9,755 nucleotides of DNA from HGM04593 sp964485215 (GCA_964485215.1 CAZAIM010000089.1:1-9755), one strand, 5' to 3'. Shown: positions 1 through 7,433, counted from the first letter of the stretch. Numbers and translations are program-made. Notes: a model not told the origin generated them from the letters alone.

Positions 1-104
1 TCTCTCTCGATGCTAACTTCGCTAAGGTTGTATCTTGGTACGACAACGAGTGGGGTTACTCAAACAAGGTTTGCGAAATGGCTCGCGTAATCGCTGCGAA
101 GTAA
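1..104 (+). CDS. gap: Glyceraldehyde-3-phosphate dehydrogenase, C-terminal fragment (5' end outside window)
   Basis: Only the last 33 codons are present, read from base 3 to the TAA at 102-104. The translation contains SWYDNEWGYS followed by NKVCEMARVIAAK, the characteristic C-terminal part of type I GAPDH; the Trp-Tyr-Asp-Asn-Glu-Trp-Gly stretch is nearly invariant in the family. The enzyme makes 1,3-bisphosphoglycerate from glyceraldehyde-3-phosphate with NAD and phosphate in glycolysis, in the cytoplasm. The gene is closed by the hairpin at 131-161, so it is probably not co-transcribed with the glycosidase downstream. The catalytic cysteine and the NAD-binding domain lie outside the window. 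Confidence 0.95.
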   Translation, partial: SLDANFAKVVSWYDNEWGYSNKVCEMARVIAAK

Positions 105-130
105 TTTGGAGCAAACAATGCTTGAATATG

Positions 131-161
131 AAGAGGATGACCCAAAAGTCATCCTCTTTTT
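131..161 (+). terminator. Rho-independent terminator after GAPDH
   Basis: An 11-bp perfect inverted repeat, AAGAGGATGAC (131-141) and GTCATCCTCTT (148-158), with a 6-nt loop CCAAAA, is followed by a short T run. It begins 26 nt after the GAPDH stop codon. Confidence 0.9.
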
Positions 162-241
162 AGTCACCCCCTTTTATTGTGTTTTGCATCGTCCCATCCA
201 AAAAAGTAGATTGCAATGTTTTATATGATGGCGGATTTGAT

Positions 242-249
242 TATCTTTA
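242..249 (+). promoter_or_regulatory. Possible -7 box for the GH35 gene
   Basis: TATCTTTA is one base away from the Bacteroidota -7 consensus TAnnTTTG and would place the transcript start about 60 nt before the ATG at 317. No clear -33 TTTG is at the ideal distance; a TTTT run lies roughly 18-20 bases upstream. Weak assignment. Confidence 0.3.
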
Positions 250-316
250 TCAAGTTTTGAAATTCTTTATAAAAAATAGAGCTAGAGCAGCAACTAACTA
301 ACCATAAATATTTGTT

Positions 317-2629
317 ATGAGAAAAACTTTATTATTAATGTTTCTTGCAGTGGCATTTCTGCTTTGCGGGTGCAAAAGTACAAAAAATACTTTTGAGATA
401 GCCGATGGCAAGTTCCTTTACAATGGCGAGAAGGTGCAGCTGATATGTGGCGAAATGCACTATCCGCGTATTCCGGTAGAGTATTGGCGCGACCGTATGC
501 AGCGTGCCAAGGCTATGGGACTTAACACCATTTCGGCCTATGTCTTCTGGGCCGTGCACGAGCCTCAGCCCGGGAAGTTCAATTTCGAGGGGCAGGCCGA
601 CATTGCACGCTTTGTTGAGATTGCTGCTGAAGAAGGACTCTATGTGTTGCTTCGTCCGGGTCCATATGTGTGTGCAGAATTTGATTTCGGCGGTTACCCC
701 TACTGGCTGCAGAAGGACAGCACGCTCAAGTGGCGCAGTGACAATCCTGCCTTTCTGGCAGCTTGCGAACGTTACCTCAATGCTCTTGGCAAGGAACTTG
801 CCCCCCACACCGTAACAAACGGCGGCAACATCATTATGGTGCAGGTTGAGAATGAGTATGGTTCATACAGCAACGACAAGATATATCTTGGCAAGCTTGC
901 CGAGATGATTAAGAATGCAGGCTTCAATGTTCCGCTTATGACTTGCGACGGCTCGGGGCAGATGCCTAACGGCTACATTCCGGGGATTCTGCCAACGGTC
1001 AACGGTGCTGTGGGCGATGACATTATGCGCTCTATCGACCGTTTCTACCCCGGCGGTCCATACTTCGTTGCCGAGTTCTATCCTGCTTGGTTCGATGTTT
1101 GGGGTCTGCCTCACTCGGCAGTGAGCTATGAACGTCCGGCACAACAGCTCGACTGGATGCTGAAGAATGACGTGTCGGTGAGCATATATATGTTCCATGG
1201 CGGTACAAACTTTGCCTATACCAATGGAGCAAACACAAACAACGGCTCCTATGAACCGCAACCTACAAGCTACGACTATGATGCTCCGCTTGGCGAGTAT
1301 GGCAATGCCTATCCTAAGTACCACGCTTTCCGCGAGGTTATACAGAGGAATCTTCCCGAAGGTATCACTTTGCCGCCGGTGCCGGCCGACAACCCGACAA
1401 CAACATTTGCCGAGGTTGAACTCACTGAATGGGCACCATTGTCCATAGCGTATGGTGAGAGGGTGAAGTCGGCAGTGCCTCTTACAATGGAGGATATGAA
1501 CCAGGATTACGGTTACATTCACTACGAGACTACAGTCACTTCTCCGGTGAAGGGCAAGCTTGTCATTGACGAACTGCGAGACTATGCCGTTGTCATTCTC
1601 AATGGCAAGGTCGTTGGCAGCATCGACCGCCGTTTCCATCAGAATTCCATTGAAATTGATGTTACAGAACCTAATTCCGTACTTGAAATTCTTGTTGAGA
1701 ACGGAGGCCGCGTAAACTATGGTAAAGACCTGGTGAATAATCTTAAGGGTATTACAAAACGTGTGACGCTTGCCGGTGAAGAATTCAGGGAGTGGACGGT
1801 TTCCTCACTACCGCTGCACCTTGCCGAGGTTGACAAGTTTGTCTTTCCAAAGCTCCGCTACGAGGGTAACCTGCCTGGTTTCTACCGTGGCACGTTCACA
1901 ATAGAGAAGGCCGGTGATACATTCATAGACATGACCGGCTGGGGAAAAGGTGCTGTTTGGGTTAACGGCCGCTCGCTCGGTAAGTTCTGGGGCATCGGTC
2001 CTCAGCAGACAATGTACTTGCCGGCTCCATGGCTTAAGGAGGGCAAGAACGAGATTGTTGTGTTTGAAATGGAATCTACCGGTAAACGTACCTTGTGCGG
2101 TGTGGACAAACCTATTCTGAATGTACTTGCCCCAGACAAGAATGCTTTCAAGAGCTCTCGCGACTACAACCGTGTTCCGGTGCTCGATGAATATGACGGA
2201 ATCTTCAAGGGAACAGTAGAGAACAGGAATGGCTGGCAGGAGTTTATATTCGACGGTGTAAAGACTTTGCGTCATCTCTGCATTGACATACAGAGCACAT
2301 ACGACGGTAAGAATTCTTGTATAAGTGAAATTGAACTGCTCGACGAGGGTGGCAATGTTATCAACAAGAACAAGTGGAACGTTGTATTCACCAATACCGA
2401 GGCTCTTGGAGAGGGTGTTGCCGAGGATATGATTGACGGTGACGAGAAGACATACTGGCACTCGGCTTGGAAAAAGGATGTCAAGGCATTGCCTCATCAG
2501 GTTATCATTGACCTTGGAAACATTCGCACTGTCAAGGGATTCCGCATACTGATGCGCGACATCGGCCTACCCGGCTGCATCAAGGATTTCCGTCTCTATG
2601 GCCGTCCGCAGTTCTTCCTTTACGAATAA
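317..2629 (+). CDS. GH35 beta-galactosidase, lipoprotein, with C-terminal discoidin-like (F5/8 type C) domain
   Basis: 770 aa, predicted to remove terminal beta-galactosyl residues from glycans. The N-terminus is a lipoprotein signal: Arg-Lys, a hydrophobic core, then the lipobox LCGC with Cys19, so the enzyme should be anchored in an envelope membrane facing the periplasm or the outside. The GH35 TIM barrel spans about 25-345 and shows family landmarks: GEMHYPRIP (45-53), RPGPYVCAEFDFGGYP (113-128), QVENEYG with the predicted acid/base Glu180, and AEFYPAWFD with the predicted nucleophile Glu253. Residues about 400-590 form the jelly-roll accessory domains (GWGKGAVWVNGRSLGKFW at 541-558). Residues about 640-770 look like an F5/8 type C/CBM32-type domain (MIDGDEKTYWHS, then HQVIIDLG). 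No SusC/SusD pair is in the window. GH35 assignment is strong; the galactosidic linkage preferred cannot be told from sequence. Confidence 0.93.
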   Translation: MRKTLLLMFLAVAFLLCGCKSTKNTFEIADGKFLYNGEKVQLICGEMHYPRIPVEYWRDRMQRAKAMGLNTISAYVFWAVHEPQPGKFNFEGQADIARFVEIAAEEGLYVLLRPGPYVCAEFDFGGYPYWLQKDSTLKWRSDNPAFLAACERYLNALGKELAPHTVTNGGNIIMVQVENEYGSYSNDKIYLGKLAEMIKNAGFNVPLMTCDGSGQMPNGYIPGILPTVNGAVGDDIMRSIDRFYPGGPYFVAEFYPAWFDVWGLPHSAVSYERPAQQLDWMLKNDVSVSIYMFHGGTNFAYTNGANTNNGSYEPQPTSYDYDAPLGEYGNAYPKYHAFREVIQRNLPEGITLPPVPADNPTTTFAEVELTEWAPLSIAYGERVKSAVPLTMEDMNQDYGYIHYETTVTSPVKGKLVIDELRDYAVVILNGKVVGSIDRRFHQNSIEIDVTEPNSVLEILVENGGRVNYGKDLVNNLKGITKRVTLAGEEFREWTVSSLPLHLAEVDKFVFPKLRYEGNLPGFYRGTFTIEKAGDTFIDMTGWGKGAVWVNGRSLGKFWGIGPQQTMYLPAPWLKEGKNEIVVFEMESTGKRTLCGVDKPILNVLAPDKNAFKSSRDYNRVPVLDEYDGIFKGTVENRNGWQEFIFDGVKTLRHLCIDIQSTYDGKNSCISEIELLDEGGNVINKNKWNVVFTNTEALGEGVAEDMIDGDEKTYWHSAWKKDVKALPHQVIIDLGNIRTVKGFRILMRDIGLPGCIKDFRLYGRPQFFLYE

Positions 2630-2640
2630 ATAGACACCGG

Positions 2641-2699
2641 GTACAAATCAAAACAGTGTTGCAACTGCTACTGTTGCAACACTGTTTTGATTTTTGTAC
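2641..2699. terminator. Long hairpin, probable bidirectional terminator between convergent genes
   Basis: An 18-bp perfect inverted repeat (2648-2665 with 2673-2690) has a 7-nt loop TGCTACT. It extends a further 7 bp (GTACAAA at 2641-2647 against TTTGTAC at 2693-2699) past a 2-nt T bulge. It starts 11 nt after the GH35 stop and carries a T tract on the plus side (2691-2695). On the minus strand it lies downstream of the hsp20 stop and is followed by TTTGTAC. It can therefore end both convergent transcripts. Confidence 0.88.
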
Positions 2700-2773
2700 G
2701 CTTCTTCTGCGTTGATATGAATGACACAGAGAGACTGCCTATTCTGCTACTTATTGAGGAATCAAACAGTTCA

Positions 2774-3271
2774 TCAGCCTATTGCAATGTTCCTGCTCAG
2801 TTTTCCGTCGGGTGCAGTCGCTTTCTTTGGAATGTCGATGTGCAGCACTCCGTGTTTCACTTTAGCCTCAATCTTGCCAGTATCGGCATTGTCGGGCAGC
2901 ACAAGCGTCTGCTGGAATTTCGTGTACGAGAACTCGCGACGCAGGTAGCGTCCTTTGCATTCGCACTTCTCGTCGTCGTGCATCTTCTCCTCTTTCTTAT
3001 CGGTGCTGCACGCTCCATCCTTGCTGTCGCAACCGCAGTTGCAGTTTTTCTCCATTGTGATTGTCAGTTCGTTCTCATTCTCGATTTTGATGCTGAAGTC
3101 ATCCTTGCACATTCCGGCTGCAGCTACCTCTACCTTGTATTCCTTCTCGGTCTCAAGCACGTTGATGGCAGGAACCGTGCTGCTGTTGCGCATCAGCAAA
3201 TCGTTGGTGAAGAAATCGTTGAAGATACTCGGGAGCCAGTGCTGTCCCGTGCGTTTCATTGGCATGCTCAT
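2774..3271 (-). CDS. Small heat-shock protein, Hsp20/alpha-crystallin family, with a cysteine-rich insertion
   Basis: 165 aa, an ATP-independent holdase chaperone that keeps unfolding proteins soluble in the cytoplasm. The N-terminus has WLPSIFNDFF (12-21), typical of Bacteroidota Hsp20. The alpha-crystallin domain runs from about 34 to 150: PAINVLETEKEYKVEVAAAG, KDDFSIKIE, then GRYLRREFSY (107-116) and FQQTLVLPDN, ending with the signature GVLHIDIPK (141-149). A short tail contains NIAIG, in the place of the I-x-I anchoring motif. The oddity is the loop at 76-106, which is longer than I expect and carries Cys77, 79, 81, 88, 103 and 105 plus acidic and lysine residues and His98; another Cys is at 55. 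The ATG at 3271 gives the usual short N-terminus. The gene converges on the GH35 gene and has 259 nt of noncoding DNA upstream. Confidence 0.93.
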   Translation of the reverse strand: MSMPMKRTGQHWLPSIFNDFFTNDLLMRNSSTVPAINVLETEKEYKVEVAAAGMCKDDFSIKIENENELTITMEKNCNCGCDSKDGACSTDKKEEKMHDDEKCECKGRYLRREFSYTKFQQTLVLPDNADTGKIEAKVKHGVLHIDIPKKATAPDGKLSRNIAIG

Positions 3272-3310
3272 AATTCAATGCTTTTAATGGTTATACGTTA
3301 ATGGAACGCT

Positions 3311-3410
3311 CCGTCACCGGAATCTGGCAATAACGACCCCTATGTGATGCAGGTGTACCAGGTCGCAGTCTCTCGGCAGAGTGACTTATTGAATGTCAGC
3401 CGGTGTACGG
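3311..3410 (-). other. Candidate branched RNA structure in the hsp20 upstream region
   Basis: Read on the minus strand, CCGTACACCGG (3410-3400) pairs with CCGGTGACGG (3320-3311), giving 10 bp with one bulged A. Inside lie three short stems: TGAC/GTCA with a 9-nt loop (3398-3382), CTCT/AGAG around GCCG (about 3381-3370), and GCGACC/GGTCGT with a G-U pair (about 3366-3333). The closing stem ends 39 nt before the hsp20 ATG. It resembles a cloverleaf but has no tRNA T-loop or other tRNA consensus. The inner stems are short enough to be chance, so this is a hypothesis for a leader element or small RNA. Confidence 0.25.
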
Positions 3411-3477
3411 TGCGTTCTTGAATAGAGAATGCTTTTGCTTGCTGTTTGGTTCGTGGCAAGTAGAGTGTTTTGCAAAA

Positions 3478-3515
3478 ATTAGCAGGTCAAGCAAAATTTT
3501 GCTTGACCTGCTAAT
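3478..3515 (-). terminator. Rho-independent terminator after the M3 peptidase (38-bp perfect palindrome)
   Basis: The 38 bases are a perfect palindrome centred between 3496 and 3497 (core GCAAAATTTTGC, outer arms ATTAGCAGGTCAA). The peptidase stop codon is only about 15 nt upstream on the minus strand, and the minus-strand sequence leaving the hairpin is AATTTTTGC, giving the U tract. An RNA hairpin would need to leave about 4 central bases unpaired. The palindrome also separates the peptidase from hsp20, which is read in the same direction. Confidence 0.88.
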
Positions 3516-3530
3516 CTGTCTCTCTTTCAT

Positions 3531-5636
3531 TTATTGGAAACCTCTGTTGCGCAGCAATGCGTCGGTTTTTGGCTCACGTCCGCGGAAGTTTCTGTACATC
3601 TTCATTCCATCGTCTATGCCGCCGGGTGTGAGTATGTATTTGCGGAACTTGTCGGCAACCTCGGGGTTGAATATGTCGCCTGTTTCCTTGAATGCTTCAA
3701 AGGCATCGGCATCGAGTACCTCGGCCCACATATAGCTGTAGTATCCGGCAGTGTATCCTCCTCCCATAGTGTGGCTGAAGTTCGTCATACGGTAGCGCGG
3801 CAGAATCTGTGACGGTATGCCGCGCTGGGTTAATTTCCTGCTTTCGAAATCCATAACGTTCAACCCCTCTGGAATCTCAGTGAGGACGTGCAGATCCATG
3901 TCGCTGAGCGATGCTGCTATGTATTCAACCGTGGCAAATCCCTGGCCATACTTCGCGCTCTCCTGTATTTTCTCTACCAGTTCCATGGGTATGACTTCGC
4001 CGGTCTTGTAGTGCTTTGCATACACTGCAAGCACTTCGGGCTCGAATGCCCAGTGCTCATTAATCTGCGATGGCAGTTCAACAAAGTCGCGCTCCACGCC
4101 GCGCGCACTTGAGTATTGTACATCGCGCATGAAATTGTGCAGCGCGTGGCCGAATTCGTGGAACATCGTCAGTACATTGTCAATGCTTTGGAGTGCGTAG
4201 CCTTCGTTATTGGGGAGTGTCATGTTGCAGCTGTTTACCACTATTGGAACAATGCGCTTGCCATCCTTGTAGCTCTGTGGGCGGAATGATGTGCACCAGG
4301 CTCCGGCACGCTTGCTCTCACGCGGAAAATTGTCGCTGTAGAAGATTGCAAGCAGTGTGCCATCGCGGTCAATGACCTCGTATGCCTTTGCTGTGGGTTC
4401 GTATGAGGGGACATCGTCTGTCACCTCCTTGAATGTCAGCCCGTAGAGCTTGTTGGCAACATAGAAGATTCCCTGCATGACATTGTTTATCTCAAGGTAT
4501 GAACGAATCTCTTCTTCGTCGACTGCAAACTTGGCTTTCTTGGCTTTGTCAAGGTAGTACATGTAGTCCCATCCCGCCGGCTCGAAACTGCCGCCTTCCT
4601 TACGTATTTCGGCACGTATGTCGTTGAGTTCTTCATTTGCCTTTGCAATGGCTGGCGACCATACCTGGCCTAGCAGTCCGTATACTGCCTCAGGGGTACT
4701 TGCCATTCGGCTCTCGAGTGCCATTTCGGCATAGTTGCTGTAGCCCATCAGCTTTGCCTTCTCCAGGCGCAGGGCAACAATTCTTGCACAAATATCCTTG
4801 TTGTCGTAGTTGTTGTCTCTGTTGCCACGGTTGTAATATGCCTCGTATACCTTGCGGCGCAGCTCGCGGTTCTCACAGTATTGCAGCACCGGGTTACAGC
4901 TCGGACGCTGCATGTTGAACATCCACTTGCCAGGCTCTCCATTGGCTGCGGCCATTCTGGCAGCTGCATCGATGTTGGCCTGCGGCAGCCCCTTCAATTC
5001 ATCAATGCTGTTGGCTACAACAAAGGTGTTGTTCGTCTCGTGCAGCAGGTTCTGCGAGAAGTTCAGCTGAAGCATAGCTATCTCTTTGTTCAGTTCGCGC
5101 AGTCTTTCTTTCTCGGCCTCGCCGAGTTCTGCACCGCTGTTGACGAATCTTTTATAGATGTTTTCAAGAATCTTGCTCTGTTCGGGGGTGAGCCGGAGGC
5201 TCTCTCTCTTGTCGTACACGGCCTTTACTCTTGCAAACAGCTTGGCATTGAGGTTAATATCGTCGTAGTGTGCCGAAAAGAGTGGGGACATCTCCTTCTC
5301 AAGGGCTCGCGTCTCGTTGCTCGAATTGCTGCTCGATAGTGGTGAGAATGTACCACGTACCTTACTCAGTAACTTGCCGCTGTTGTCTATGGCAAGTATG
5401 GTGTTCTCGAATGTAGGAGCCTCGCCGTTGTTTGCAATCTTCTCAATCTCGGTCTTGTTCTCCTGCATTGCCTGGAGCATGGCTTCGCGGTAGTGCCCTA
5501 TTGTTATTTCGGCAAATGGGGCTATGTTGTGCGGTGTATTGAATTCTCCCAGCAGGGGGTTGCTGTTCTTTACCGTTGAACAGCTGCCGATGCCTATGGT
5601 TAGTGCTGTCATCAGAATGTAGTTTTTGATTTTCAT
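3531..5636 (-). CDS. dcp: M3-family zinc metallopeptidase, Dcp-like peptidyl-dipeptidase, lipoprotein
   Basis: 701 aa from the ATG at 5636, close to E. coli Dcp (about 680 aa). The frame is open 16 codons further upstream, but this start is preferred because it begins a lipoprotein signal: MKIKN, a hydrophobic stretch, then IGSC with Cys19. The enzyme is expected to clip dipeptides from the C-terminus of peptides in the envelope. The zinc site is HEFGH at 493-497 (His493 and His497 bind zinc, Glu494 is the catalytic base) and the third ligand is Glu520 in RDFVELPSQ, the same spacing as in thimet oligopeptidase after allowing two residues. The Gly-rich HTMGGGYTAGYYSY (about 622-635) is the substrate-binding loop of the family. 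The C-terminus is LTPGGIDDGMKMYRNFRGREP, complete. It is 60 nt downstream of the chorismatase-like gene and may be co-transcribed with it. Confidence 0.93.
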   Translation of the reverse strand: MKIKNYILMTALTIGIGSCSTVKNSNPLLGEFNTPHNIAPFAEITIGHYREAMLQAMQENKTEIEKIANNGEAPTFENTILAIDNSGKLLSKVRGTFSPLSSSNSSNETRALEKEMSPLFSAHYDDINLNAKLFARVKAVYDKRESLRLTPEQSKILENIYKRFVNSGAELGEAEKERLRELNKEIAMLQLNFSQNLLHETNNTFVVANSIDELKGLPQANIDAAARMAAANGEPGKWMFNMQRPSCNPVLQYCENRELRRKVYEAYYNRGNRDNNYDNKDICARIVALRLEKAKLMGYSNYAEMALESRMASTPEAVYGLLGQVWSPAIAKANEELNDIRAEIRKEGGSFEPAGWDYMYYLDKAKKAKFAVDEEEIRSYLEINNVMQGIFYVANKLYGLTFKEVTDDVPSYEPTAKAYEVIDRDGTLLAIFYSDNFPRESKRAGAWCTSFRPQSYKDGKRIVPIVVNSCNMTLPNNEGYALQSIDNVLTMFHEFGHALHNFMRDVQYSSARGVERDFVELPSQINEHWAFEPEVLAVYAKHYKTGEVIPMELVEKIQESAKYGQGFATVEYIAASLSDMDLHVLTEIPEGLNVMDFESRKLTQRGIPSQILPRYRMTNFSHTMGGGYTAGYYSYMWAEVLDADAFEAFKETGDIFNPEVADKFRKYILTPGGIDDGMKMYRNFRGREPKTDALLRNRGFQ

Positions 5637-5667
5637 ATTTTCCGGTTTGTCGTTTTTCAGTTGTGTC

Positions 5668-5686
5668 GCGTAGCTAACAGCCACGC
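5668..5686 (-). other. Small hairpin in the leader of the peptidase gene
   Basis: On the minus strand GCGTGGCT and AGCTACGC can form 8 pairs (one G-U) with a 3-nt loop. No T run follows, so it is not a typical terminator; it may be a minor pause or processing site between the two genes, or chance. Confidence 0.3.
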
Positions 5687-5696
5687 CCGATGATTA

Positions 5697-6788
5697 TCAG
5701 ATGCTTGCAGTACCTTCTATCTCAACAAGCAGCTCGGGACGGCAAATGTCTGCTACAAGATAGTGCTTGGGAACAGTGGGGTAGCGTTGTCCCATGAATG
5801 ACTTCACTGCATCGAGGCAACTGCTTTGCTTTACATAGACACGCAGAATGTTGTAGCGAGAGCCGTTATTGTCTGCCGGAATGTTCTCTCGTGAGACAAG
5901 CCTGTCCATTATGTCCATAGTCTCGGCTGTCTGCTTCACAGTGTCGTTGCTTCCATTGCTCAGTTCACCTCTTATGGCTGCAGTACCCGAAATGAGAATC
6001 GTGTTCCCGAGAACTCTCGCACGCTCGAACTTCGGTGTTGTCTTCTCTTTCAGCTGTTCAATGACGCGCCCGTCGAGAACGCTCTGCGAGTAGTTGTGTG
6101 CTGCAATCTGCAACGGGTTGTCTATTGGCATGTTGACCGCATTGCAACCTTTTATTGCATTCACTTCAACCATCACACCACCGGCTGATGTGCCTATGCC
6201 GGTAGCGGCAGGGTAGCCATTGCTCCAGTCATGTCCGCTGTAGAAGATAGAGCGTGCATCGTTGAATTCCTGGTAATTCTGGCTGCCATCGTTGACCACA
6301 GTTATTCCTTGTATATAGTTCCACTGGCGGTATATGTCGCTTGGAGCGAAACCGTTCTCCTGCAGAATGGCTCCGACTGTGGCAAATATGTCACCGGCTT
6401 GTTCAAAGGTGCTTCTGGAAATGTCGCCAGGAACTATACCTTCAGTTACAAGCTCTGTGCAGCCGTCCTGTCTTATAAGTATGTAATTACCTTTACGCTC
6501 AACAGTTGCACAGCAATTCTCAAGGGTGGTGACCTCGGCTGTGAGCACGCCTGCTATAGTCTCCTGTGCAATGTAACTTACGAGTGGGGTATCTATGGGG
6601 AAATGCTCTTTTACAGCCTTGCGCAGCAGGGCATAGTTGTGCAGGTATTCGCTATTGTTTGAAGGACGGAAGAAGAAAGCAATCTTGATTACATTCCCGG
6701 CATCAATCAGTGACAGCAACGAACGGCACATATCTTCCATTGTGCCAATAGCAGTTGCAGTGATGATGCTTTGTGCTTTCTCGAACAT
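5697..6788 (-). CDS. Chorismatase-like protein (FkbO/Hyg5/XanB2 type fold) with a C-terminal YjgF/RidA domain
   Basis: 363 aa, no signal peptide, cytoplasmic. Residues about 175-235 (SIFYSGHDWSNGYPAATGIG, then NPLQIAAHNYSQ) and PKFERARVLGN (252-262) align in order with the region that precedes the RidA-like domain of chorismate-hydrolysing enzymes such as FkbO and XanB2. Residues about 255-363 are a YjgF/RidA fold: LISGTAAIRGE, QTAETMDIMDRLV, YNILRVYVKQ and the end RPELLVEIEG. Glu356 corresponds to RidA Glu120, the place of the catalytic Glu in the chorismatases. The position of RidA Arg105 is occupied by Lys-His (341-342), which argues against an ordinary enamine/imine deaminase. If it is a chorismatase it would give a hydroxybenzoate or dihydroxycyclohexadiene carboxylate plus pyruvate. 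Family placement is by recollection of motifs; the exact reaction is unknown. Likely own promoter at 6815-6822, and a possible operon with the peptidase downstream. Confidence 0.6.
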   Translation of the reverse strand: MFEKAQSIITATAIGTMEDMCRSLLSLIDAGNVIKIAFFFRPSNNSEYLHNYALLRKAVKEHFPIDTPLVSYIAQETIAGVLTAEVTTLENCCATVERKGNYILIRQDGCTELVTEGIVPGDISRSTFEQAGDIFATVGAILQENGFAPSDIYRQWNYIQGITVVNDGSQNYQEFNDARSIFYSGHDWSNGYPAATGIGTSAGGVMVEVNAIKGCNAVNMPIDNPLQIAAHNYSQSVLDGRVIEQLKEKTTPKFERARVLGNTILISGTAAIRGELSNGSNDTVKQTAETMDIMDRLVSRENIPADNNGSRYNILRVYVKQSSCLDAVKSFMGQRYPTVPKHYLVADICRPELLVEIEGTASI

Positions 6789-6814
6789 TTTGGTGGTTTT
6801 GTGGTTTCAGACTG

Positions 6815-6822
6815 CAAAAATA
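6815..6822 (-). promoter_or_regulatory. Bacteroidota-type -7 promoter box for the chorismatase-like gene
   Basis: On the minus strand the sequence is TATTTTTG, a full match to TAnnTTTG, about 27 nt before the ATG at 6788. A convincing -33 TTTG at the usual distance is not obvious; a TTTG lies 12 bases upstream. This suggests that transcription starts here, independently of the AlaX gene. Confidence 0.5.
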
Positions 6823-6886
6823 CAAAATATTCCTCAAAGAATGCTCTTTTTGCACTCCTTTTATTGCGGTGCAGGCAAACAGCAGC

Positions 6887-7429
6887 CTATTGCAAGAGCT
6901 TGAACCTCAAACGCAGTGTTCCATTGTCGTAACTGTGGCTGATTATGCGGAAAGTCCCTATTTCGCTTGTGTTCTCAACATGTGTACCTATGCAGGCGCA
7001 AGTATCGTAATTGCCCACGCGCACAATACGTAAGGTGTCGCTTGCGTCGGCTGGCAACTTGCCAAGGTCGACACCCTGTGGCACGTTGTCGCGTGTAACG
7101 AATTCTATGGTTATAGGCAGATGCTGTGCAATGACCTCGTTTACGCGAAATTCAATCTCTGCAATCTGCTCTTCGGAAGGCTCACATGGCAATGTGTAGT
7201 CACATTTGCTCTTCTTGCGTTCGATGTGGGCGTTCCGGCTGCGCTCACACCCGAACATACGCACCATAGTCTGGTTAAGGATATGTTCACAGGTGTGCAT
7301 AGGCGGATACTCCGCCTTGCCTTCGGCCAACTTGCTATCGCTCGGCATAATGCAAGTACGCTTGCCTTCTGCACTCGCTGAACCGCAACTTTGTTTGTGT
7401 TCGTTTAGTATTGGTGTTTCTGTGGTCAT
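6887..7429 (-). CDS. alaX: AlaX-type alanyl-tRNA editing protein (trans-editing deacylase)
   Basis: 180 aa, the stand-alone form of the AlaRS/ThrRS second additional domain. It should hydrolyse mischarged tRNA(Ala), such as Ser- or Gly-tRNA(Ala), in the cytoplasm. The zinc ligands are present: HTCEH (His45, His49) and CIGTH (Cys146, His150), in the family order HxxxH then CxxxH. NAHIERKKSKCDY (66-78) and ENTSEIGTF (152-160) are also conserved. The body from PPMHT to the end, about 138 aa, is the size of short AlaX proteins. Residues 1-41, with Cys15 and Cys26, are an extension I do not recognise. Starting at Met28 would remove most of it, but the ATG at 7429 is 4 nt after the RhuM-Fic stop, which favours translational coupling at the longer start. 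It is followed by a 98-nt gap with no clear terminator. Confidence 0.9.
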   Translation of the reverse strand: MTTETPILNEHKQSCGSASAEGKRTCIMPSDSKLAEGKAEYPPMHTCEHILNQTMVRMFGCERSRNAHIERKKSKCDYTLPCEPSEEQIAEIEFRVNEVIAQHLPITIEFVTRDNVPQGVDLGKLPADASDTLRIVRVGNYDTCACIGTHVENTSEIGTFRIISHSYDNGTLRLRFKLLQ

Positions 7430-7433
7430 TATA

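Noticed and set aside
863..1639. A 258-codon open frame on the minus strand inside the GH35 gene
   Set aside because: It lies wholly antisense to a well-supported catalytic domain and its translation has no recognisable motif; codon bias of the real gene explains it.
1808..2497. A 229-codon minus-strand open frame inside the 3' half of the GH35 gene
   Set aside because: Antisense to the conserved jelly-roll and discoidin-like domains, with no domain or start signal.
2687..3301. A 204-codon plus-strand open frame covering hsp20
   Set aside because: The minus strand clearly encodes an alpha-crystallin protein; the plus frame is its antisense shadow despite apparent hydrophobic stretches.
3311..3410. 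The cloverleaf-like fold as a tRNA gene
   Set aside because: It lacks a T-loop consensus, an anticodon arm of proper size and a 7-bp acceptor stem; at most it is a leader structure.
6231..6662. A 143-codon plus-strand open frame antisense to the chorismatase-like gene
   Set aside because: No motif, and the opposite strand has a continuous two-domain protein.
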